Shown here: positions 50,077-56,483 of the stretch, in pieces
How positions within the stretch are numbered: position 1 is the stretch's first letter
Layout of the letters: each line of letters starts with the position of its first letter
From: Patescibacteria group bacterium
GTDB lineage: Bacteria; Patescibacteriota; Microgenomatia; UBA1400; PJMF01
Reading direction: 5' to 3'
Assembly: GCA_023382875.1 (NCBI GenBank)
Contig: JAHDXH010000005.1
Location: 1-56,483 of the forward strand
Length of the DNA: 56,483 bases
The notes under the pieces: model-generated
What the model saw: the letters and a program-made list of their open reading frames with translations, nothing else
What the model was told of the DNA's origin: nothing
Databases searched by the model: none
Position numbers and translations under genes: made by a program

Positions 50077-50628
50077 GTGATAAATAAAAACAACTTTAGA
50101 CATGGACAACCTAAAAAAGAATTCGTCGTAGCGAACCACAATATTCGCTTCCCCGAAGTCAGAGTTTTGTCCGAGTTTGGTGAAATGATCGGAGTAATGT
50201 CCTCAGCAGAAGCCTTGGACAAAGCCCACCAAGCAGAAAAAGACTTAGTTTTAGTCACAGAAACAGCTAAACCACCGATCGTTAAGATCATTGATTTAGC
50301 CAAGTACAAATACCAACTGCAACAAAAAAAAGCAGAAGGTCGTAAAAAAGCAAAGACACAGGATATCAAAGAAGTTCGCTTGACCCCATTCATGGGCGAA
50401 GGAGACTTTGTCGCCAGATTGAATAAGGTTATTCAATTTTTAGAAAAAGGTGATAAAGTAAGACTTTCTTTGCAATTCAAGGGAAGAGCCATTACCAAAA
50501 AAGAATTTGGTTTTGATCTCTTCACTAGAGTCTTTGACGCAACAACAGAAATCGCTACTACCGAAATTGCCCCCAAAATGATGGGCAACAAACTAGTTGC
50601 ACAATTAATGCCGGTTAAGAAAAAATAA
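50077..50628 (+). CDS. infC: translation initiation factor IF-3
   Basis: GTG start; VVANHNIRFPEVRVL, KPPIVKIIDLAKYKY, KEVRLTPFMGEGDF. Confidence 0.93.
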   Translation: MINKNNFRHGQPKKEFVVANHNIRFPEVRVLSEFGEMIGVMSSAEALDKAHQAEKDLVLVTETAKPPIVKIIDLAKYKYQLQQKKAEGRKKAKTQDIKEVRLTPFMGEGDFVARLNKVIQFLEKGDKVRLSLQFKGRAITKKEFGFDLFTRVFDATTEIATTEIAPKMMGNKLVAQLMPVKKK

Positions 50629-50644
50629 ATAATCTTGGAGTAAT

Positions 50645-50848
50645 ATGCAAAAGTACAAGCAAAAAACCAGAAAAGGTGCTGCTAAAAGATTCAAAATTAC
50701 CGCTACTGGTAAAGTTTTGAGAAGAACTCAAAACATGAGACATTTGCGCAGTAACAAAAGTAAAAAAGCTAAGCGCGCTTACCGAGTGCCAATCGAAGTC
50801 ACCGGCAAATGGGCTAAAAAAATCAAACACATGCTTGGTTTGAGATAA
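50645..50848 (+). CDS. rpmI: 50S ribosomal protein L35
   Basis: KTRKGAAKRFKITATGKVLRR. Confidence 0.95.
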   Translation: MQKYKQKTRKGAAKRFKITATGKVLRRTQNMRHLRSNKSKKAKRAYRVPIEVTGKWAKKIKHMLGLR

Positions 50849-50868
50849 ACTGAAGAAAGAAATAAATT

Positions 50869-51222
50869 ATGCCAAGAGTTAAAGCTGGCACAACCAGACA
50901 CAACCGCCACAAAAAAGTCCTCAAACTAACCAAAGGTTTCAGAGGCACTAACAACAGATTATTCAAAAGAGCTCAAGAAGCTTTGCTTCACGCTGGCCAA
51001 TACGCTTATGTTGGTCGCAGACTTCGCAAAAGAGACTTCAGAGCCCTTTGGATTACCAGAATTACTGCTGGATTAGCTATGGCTGAAGCCAAAGTTAGCT
51101 ACTCTAGATTCATCAAAGCCCTCAAGGACAGTAAAGTTGAATTAAACCGCAAGATGTTATCAGAACTTGCTGTTTTTGACTTTAGTGCCTTTAAAAAACT
51201 TGTTGAAAAAGTGCAGGGTTAA
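50869..51222 (+). CDS. rplT: 50S ribosomal protein L20
   Basis: HKKVLKLTKGFRG, YAYVGRRLRKRDFRALWITRI. Confidence 0.97.
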   Translation: MPRVKAGTTRHNRHKKVLKLTKGFRGTNNRLFKRAQEALLHAGQYAYVGRRLRKRDFRALWITRITAGLAMAEAKVSYSRFIKALKDSKVELNRKMLSELAVFDFSAFKKLVEKVQG

Positions 51223-51249
51223 TCTGAAGTAAAAATTAAGAAAAATCTA

Positions 51250-51276
51250 AGCCCCGCACTCAAGCGGGGCTTTTTA
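51250..51276 (+). terminator. Rho-independent terminator after rplT
   Basis: AAGCCCCGCACTCAAGCGGGGCTTTTT. Confidence 0.9.
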
Positions 51277-51297
51277 GATGCTGTTACAATAATGCCT

Positions 51298-52380
51298 ATG
51301 ACTATCGATGAACTAAAACAAAAAATTGAAGCTTTAACTAATGAACTTCAATCACAAAAAGCTTTGACTGAAACTGTCAAAAATCAATATTTAGGAAAAA
51401 AAGGTCATTTTAATATTTTGGCCAAAGTCATTGCTCAAATCGATAATCAAGATAAAAAAGTCGCTGGACAACTGCTCAATGAGTTAAAACTCAAACTCGA
51501 AAATCACTTTTCAAATACAACTTCAAAGAAACAAACCAAACAAATTGACTTCACTTTGCCAGGGCTCCCACAAGACGTTGGCCATTTACACCCCATTTCG
51601 CAGGCCATGGAAGAAATTACCAACATTTTCGAAAAAGTCGGTTTTACTCGCGTTCGCTATCCAGAAGTAGACTGGGATTGGTATGTTTTCGAAAGTCTTA
51701 ATATGCCACCAAGCCATCCTGCGCGCGATGAATGGGAAACTTTCTTTGTCGATGCTCCAGAGCCAGCTCATGATTTGACTTATGATGCCAAAGAACCACG
51801 CAAACGCCACCCCAGCTTAGTTGGCGGCAAAATGGTTTTGACCACTCACACCTCCAATGGCCAAGTGCGGGAAATGGAAAGACTTAAAAACCCTCCAATT
51901 CGCATGATCAACATTGCCAAATGTTATCGTCGCCAACAAGATGCCACTCACACTCAAATGTTCCACCAGTTCGAAGGCTTAGTGGTTGATAAAGGTATTA
52001 ACATTCAACACCTCAAAGGCACTTTAGATTATTTTGCTGAACAATTTTACGGTCCTGGCACCAAGTCCAGAATCAGACCATTCCATTTCCAATTCACTGA
52101 ACCAAGTTTTGAAGTTGATTTTAGTTGCCACATTTGCGGAGGCACTGGCAAGAAAAATGGAGAAAAATGCAAGTTCTGTAAATCTGGCTGGCATGAAGTG
52201 GGTGGAGCGGGTATGGTTCACCCCAACGTATTGAAGGCTGGTGGCATTGATCCAGAAATTTATACTGGCTTTGCTTTTGGTTGGGGAGTGGAAAGAACTT
52301 ACACTCTCAAAGAAGGTCTAAACATCGACGATATTCGCTTGCTTTACAGTGGCGATTTAAGATTTTTACGTCAATTTTAA
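51298..52380 (+). CDS. pheS: phenylalanyl-tRNA synthetase alpha subunit
   Basis: PHPISQAMEEI, HTSNGQVREM, CYRRQQDATHTQMFHQFEG, GAGMVHPNVL, FGWGVERTYTL. Confidence 0.95.
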   Translation: MTIDELKQKIEALTNELQSQKALTETVKNQYLGKKGHFNILAKVIAQIDNQDKKVAGQLLNELKLKLENHFSNTTSKKQTKQIDFTLPGLPQDVGHLHPISQAMEEITNIFEKVGFTRVRYPEVDWDWYVFESLNMPPSHPARDEWETFFVDAPEPAHDLTYDAKEPRKRHPSLVGGKMVLTTHTSNGQVREMERLKNPPIRMINIAKCYRRQQDATHTQMFHQFEGLVVDKGINIQHLKGTLDYFAEQFYGPGTKSRIRPFHFQFTEPSFEVDFSCHICGGTGKKNGEKCKFCKSGWHEVGGAGMVHPNVLKAGGIDPEIYTGFAFGWGVERTYTLKEGLNIDDIRLLYSGDLRFLRQF

Positions 52381-52411
52381 TTTTTTATTTATTTATGAAC
52401 CTAATAAAACT

Positions 52412-54358
52412 ATGAACATCTTAATCCCACACCCTTGGCTACTTGAACATTTAGACACCAAAACTCAACCAGAAAAAATTCGCGAATTGGTTTCATTGTG
52501 CGGACCATCTATCGAAAGAATTTATGAACGAGAAGGGGAGAATGTCTATGACATTGAGGTCACCACCAATCGTGTAGATTCCATGTCTATTCGTGGCATC
52601 GCCAGAGAAGTCGCTGTTATCTTAGATCAATTTGGCGAACAAGCTAAGTTAAAAAAACTTACCTTGCCAAAAATTAGCCAAGACCAAGACGTCAATCTGC
52701 CATTACCAAAAATTACCAATGATCAGACTTTGTGCAAAAGAATCACTTGCGTGGTTTTGGATCAAGTTAAACGCACACCAACTCCCGACTGGATGGCTAA
52801 AAGACTTGTTCAGACAGACATGAATGTTCATGACAGCGTGATTGATATTACCAACTACATCACCCACGAATTAGGACATCCCTGTCACGCTTTTGACTAC
52901 GACAAACTAATGAAAACTGGCGGCGAAATCATCGTCACTACTGCCAAAAAAGGTGAGCATTTTGCCACTTTGGACGGCAATGAATTCAAAACTGTGGGCG
53001 GAGAAGTAGTTTTCAAAAACGGCCAAGGCGAAATTATTGATTTACCTTCAATTAAAGGCACCGCCAATACCTCCATTGATGAATCTACTACTCGAGTTCT
53101 ATTACTTTTAGAATCCATCGTCGCCCAAAAAGTGCGCTTTGCTTCCATGAGTCATGCCATTCGCACCACCGCTGCTCAACTAATGGAAAAAAATGTTGAT
53201 CCAAACTTAATCATGCCAACCCTAGAACTTGGTGTAAAACTTTACCAAGAATTATGCCAAGCCAAAGTGGCCAGTGCTGTTTACGATGATTTTCCCAATC
53301 AAAATCCTACTCAACCTATCGCTACCAAATTAGAGACCATCAACAATTATCTGGGAGTTTCTTTAGAAGAAGATGTGATTGTGACAATTTTGGAAAAATT
53401 AGGCTGTGAAGTTTTGAGAAAAGACAAAGATAAAGTTATTGTGGTCACTCCACCAACATTCCGACCAGACCTAGAAATTGCCGCCGACATTGTCGAAGAA
53501 ATTGCCCGTATTTATGGTTACCACCGTTTGCCCAGCAAACTCATGGACACAGCTATTCCTTTGGATAAACCCAAACACACCAATTTCGAAGTCGAAAATC
53601 GAATCAAACACTTTTTGGTTGATCGCGGTTGGCAAGAAATTTATTCTTACTCATTAGTCAGTGAAGTTTTAGCTGGACAATCTGGTTATCCACTAGAAAA
53701 CCACCTCAAACTGCAAAACCCTTTGACTGAAGACAGGGTTTATTTGCGTCGCTCACTCATCCCATCACTGGTCGAAGTAATCGAGGGCAATCCTTTGGAA
53801 AAACAATTGGCTGTTTTTGAATTGGCCAATGTATATCATCCTGATGCTAAACAAAAACTTCCTACTGAAGAACTCCATTTAACCTTAGTAACTTTGAGAA
53901 ATTACCGGGAGGCAAGGGGAGTGGTAGAAGCTTTACTTAGACAATTTTTCATTGAAAACTTAGAAATTGATGAGACGGGTCAAATCTTAATTGAAGAAAG
54001 TAAAATTGGTGAAGTCAGACAAGAGAGTAACCTGATTGCTATCGACATTGTCATTGCCAAACTTTTACCTTTGATCAAAAAGCACCCAACTTATGAGCCA
54101 ATCACCAAAACCAGTTTCATTGCTGAAGATATTACTTTAACTTTGCTTGAATCAGTAGCGGTGGGCAAAGTCATTAAAACCATCAAAAACCAATCTCCAC
54201 TAATTGAAAAAGTTGAATTAATTGATCAATACCAACAAAACTACACATTTGCCATCAAATACCATGACCCAAGTAAGAATTTGAGCAACACTGACATCGA
54301 GCCCGTGCGCGAAAAGATTCTTACTAGCGTAGCTAACATGGTGGTAAAGAATGTTTAA
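52412..54358 (+). CDS. pheT: phenylalanyl-tRNA synthetase beta subunit (lacks N-terminal EMAP-like tRNA-binding domain)
   Basis: VYDIEVTTNRVDSMSIRGIARE, FRPDLEIAADIVEEIARIYGY; short N-terminus. Confidence 0.93.
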   Translation: MNILIPHPWLLEHLDTKTQPEKIRELVSLCGPSIERIYEREGENVYDIEVTTNRVDSMSIRGIAREVAVILDQFGEQAKLKKLTLPKISQDQDVNLPLPKITNDQTLCKRITCVVLDQVKRTPTPDWMAKRLVQTDMNVHDSVIDITNYITHELGHPCHAFDYDKLMKTGGEIIVTTAKKGEHFATLDGNEFKTVGGEVVFKNGQGEIIDLPSIKGTANTSIDESTTRVLLLLESIVAQKVRFASMSHAIRTTAAQLMEKNVDPNLIMPTLELGVKLYQELCQAKVASAVYDDFPNQNPTQPIATKLETINNYLGVSLEEDVIVTILEKLGCEVLRKDKDKVIVVTPPTFRPDLEIAADIVEEIARIYGYHRLPSKLMDTAIPLDKPKHTNFEVENRIKHFLVDRGWQEIYSYSLVSEVLAGQSGYPLENHLKLQNPLTEDRVYLRRSLIPSLVEVIEGNPLEKQLAVFELANVYHPDAKQKLPTEELHLTLVTLRNYREARGVVEALLRQFFIENLEIDETGQILIEESKIGEVRQESNLIAIDIVIAKLLPLIKKHPTYEPITKTSFIAEDITLTLLESVAVGKVIKTIKNQSPLIEKVELIDQYQQNYTFAIKYHDPSKNLSNTDIEPVREKILTSVANMVVKNV

Positions 54359-55601
54359 TCAAAAAACCAAAAGTTTAATTAATCATCTGTTAATCTCTGC
54401 CTTAATTTTTGCTATTCCGAGCAACCTATTTTTAGTGCTCACAGAAAAAACCGCCTATGTTCATGGACTAAGAATTGATTACCTATTGCCCAAATTTTAC
54501 TTGAGTGACATTATTTTTTTGTTGTTAACTTCCTGGGTCTTTTTTAGCAAGCAAATAAAATTTCCCAAATTTGAGATTAAAAATAATCTATTTTTAATTA
54601 CAGCCACTGGAGCCTTTTTACTTTTTCAGCTCATAACCAAACAACCGATTGTCGTTGGTTGGCAAATTATTAAAATCATTGAAATAGTCTGGTTGATTTT
54701 TTTACTCAAATCGCTTTGGCCAAAATTAAAACCTTCACTAATTTTAATTAGCACTAATGTAGTTTTAATTTTTCAATCCACAATTGGTTTATTGCAATTT
54801 TTCAATCAAAAATCTGTCGCAGGGTATTGGTTACTAGGAGAACCCAATTTAGCTCGACCAATTGACCTAGCCAAACAAATAATCTTTGGCCAAAACTTAA
54901 TTTTGCCTTACGGCACGACTGCTCATCCAAATGTTTTGGCTGGATTTATTGCTGCCATTTTGATTTTAAATATTTTGTTATTTAAGAAAATCAAACCAAA
55001 TAAATTAGCAATTTTTTCCTTAGGTTTTTCCAGTTTCTTAGGTATAGCTGCTCTGCTTTTAACAGGCTCTTGGTCTGCCGGACTATCACTGATTATCGCC
55101 TTAATATTAATCAAGCTAAAGCCAACAAGTAAAAATTTAATAGTAATGATGATTGCGATTTGGGTTGTTTCGACCATCATCATCAGTAAAGCCAATATTT
55201 TTCTTAATACTACCAATCCTTCCATCGTGCGGCGCCAGTATCTCAACCAATCTGCAATCATGATGTTAATAGATCATCCACTAGTTGGGGTTGGACTCAA
55301 TAATTTCACCACTCAGGTAGAAAAATATAGTCCAACTAGGGAAGTGGTTAGGTTCACCCAACCAGCACATAACACATTTCTCTTAATTTTAAGTGAGATA
55401 GGAATTCTAGGCGTAACTTTTGCTATTTTTTGGTTGAAAAAACTTAACAAGCCTTGGATTTGGTCTCTGACCATGACCTGTGCCACCATTTTGCCGATTT
55501 TGACCCTAGATCATTATCTTTATACTCTCCAAACAGGAAACTTGATTTTCGCCACTTTGCTACTAAGTTTTAAAAACTTCTTAGACCCACGCCAGAAATA
55601 A
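54351..55601 (+). CDS. O-antigen ligase-like membrane protein
   Basis: Multi-TM; TAHPNVLAGF, SWSAGLSL, HPLVGVGLNNF...QPAHNTFLLILSEIGILG. Confidence 0.8.
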   Translation: MFNQKTKSLINHLLISALIFAIPSNLFLVLTEKTAYVHGLRIDYLLPKFYLSDIIFLLLTSWVFFSKQIKFPKFEIKNNLFLITATGAFLLFQLITKQPIVVGWQIIKIIEIVWLIFLLKSLWPKLKPSLILISTNVVLIFQSTIGLLQFFNQKSVAGYWLLGEPNLARPIDLAKQIIFGQNLILPYGTTAHPNVLAGFIAAILILNILLFKKIKPNKLAIFSLGFSSFLGIAALLLTGSWSAGLSLIIALILIKLKPTSKNLIVMMIAIWVVSTIIISKANIFLNTTNPSIVRRQYLNQSAIMMLIDHPLVGVGLNNFTTQVEKYSPTREVVRFTQPAHNTFLLILSEIGILGVTFAIFWLKKLNKPWIWSLTMTCATILPILTLDHYLYTLQTGNLIFATLLLSFKNFLDPRQK

Positions 55602-56106
55602 ATTCTTGTTCTAGAATATCTCTTTGCACATCTAAAGTTGGAGTTCCTTTTCTTAAGGTAAACCTGATGTTTACATATTGAGTCAATTTGTCCTGGCTTT
55701 GAGTACAATCAAAATAGGGACCATTTGTAATATCGACATCTCCAGATGTTAAAAATTTAGTAGAGTTTGAAGCAATTTTTGCTTTGCTATCTGATGGATC
55801 AATTGTTTTATTTAACAAGGTTTCGCCGCTATCAATAGAAACAAAAGCAATTGAAGTCATATTTCTTTCGCAGACTTGATTATTGTCGTTAGCAACAAGC
55901 TGAACAGCATTTCTAAGCAAAAATTCCATTTGGGACATAACATACTCACCTTCATGCTTAATCAACTGCATTCTTGTTACCTTAGTATTGCCTAACAAGA
56001 AAGTCATGAATAATGACGAAGCAGATAGCATCAACATCACAGATAAACTAACTACGATTAAAAGTTCGATCAAAGTAAAACCAGATAGTTTAGAGTGTCT
56101 GTTCAT
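55570..56106 (-). CDS. prepilin-like protein (type IV pilin N-methylation motif)
   Basis: LSGFTLIELLIVVSLSVMLML; start MNRHSKLSG. Confidence 0.85.
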   Translation of the reverse strand: MNRHSKLSGFTLIELLIVVSLSVMLMLSASSLFMTFLLGNTKVTRMQLIKHEGEYVMSQMEFLLRNAVQLVANDNNQVCERNMTSIAFVSIDSGETLLNKTIDPSDSKAKIASNSTKFLTSGDVDITNGPYFDCTQSQDKLTQYVNIRFTLRKGTPTLDVQRDILEQEFISGVGLRSF

Positions 56107-56483
56107 ATTTTTTAAATAATTGAATGAGGTTAGTGGAGCGGGGAACATTACCGTCAATCCAATTAACTACAATCTCGACTCTAATTTCTTCAGCTGAAAT
56201 AATGTTAACCAAAGCCTCTCTAACAAAAGATGTACCAGCAATTTTTTGATCATCATCACAAGCTCCAGTATTCATAGCTTTAAACTGCGCACTATCACTA
56301 GCCAAAGAATTAAGACAATATGTTCCTGAACTTAAAACATCATAATATTGACTCCAACCCAACAAAACTTTTTCTCTTCTAAAAACCTCCATTGCTTCTT
56401 GGGCGCGAGTGGATGCCAAAACTTTATATTTACTAACTGAACTATTTTTAACTGACAAAACCAAACTAGAAGCCACAGCGGTC
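56090..56483 (-). CDS. pilin-like protein, partial (N-terminus beyond window)
   Basis: Open to window edge (TAVASSLVLSVKNS...), same orientation as and overlapping the prepilin gene. Confidence 0.55.
   Translation of the reverse strand, partial: TAVASSLVLSVKNSSVSKYKVLASTRAQEAMEVFRREKVLLGWSQYYDVLSSGTYCLNSLASDSAQFKAMNTGACDDDQKIAGTSFVREALVNIISAEEIRVEIVVNWIDGNVPRSTNLIQLFKKYEQTL

Noticed and set aside
51298-52380. CHICGGTGKKNGEKCKFCKSGW zinc-knuckle insertion in PheS
   Set aside because: CxxC..CxxC knuckle variants before GAGMVHPNVL are, to my recollection, a known variant of bacterial PheS; not treated as novel.
55520-55708. Minus-strand ORF antisense to the end of the O-antigen-ligase-like gene
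   Set aside because: Shadow ORF; the prepilin frame (55570..56106) is the supported one.

Overview
This window looks like a chromosomal segment of a CPR/Patescibacteria bacterium, probably Microgenomates-like. That placement is inferred from gene content and is not proven. The standard code is used, with TGA as a stop. Housekeeping content includes an F1Fo ATP synthase operon, secA, proS with a T-box, lysS, pheST, infC-rpmI-rplT, pyrE-pyrF-prs, map, greA, glmS, tig, miaA, prmC, rnpB and 8 tRNAs. Accessory content includes two large repeat-rich surface proteins with HExxH motifs, a dockerin-containing secreted protein, pilin-like genes and an O-antigen-ligase-like protein. The most interesting observations are: (1) the separate ATP synthase delta gene (atpH) is absent and a delta C-terminal domain is fused to the N-terminus of AtpA; (2) LysRS is fused to a C-terminal HD hydrolase domain and overlaps convergently with a HinT-like HIT gene; (3) a three-copy intergenic hairpin family has a conserved 23-nt loop (GATGAAGGAWTGARTC) and unrelated but self-complementary stems; (4) a trp/his-style attenuator with a 23-aa leader peptide (VHHTH) lies at the left edge; (5) two paralogous surface proteins share a two-Cys helical repeat, a leader and HExxH/metzincin-like motifs, and one of them is frameshifted; (6) the trigger factor has a His-rich insert in place of the PPIase domain; (7) at least 11 genes have a -10 box 5-8 nt before the ATG, suggesting widespread leaderless mRNAs; (8) AtpB has an acidic/His insert. 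No CRISPR array or insertion sequence was seen.
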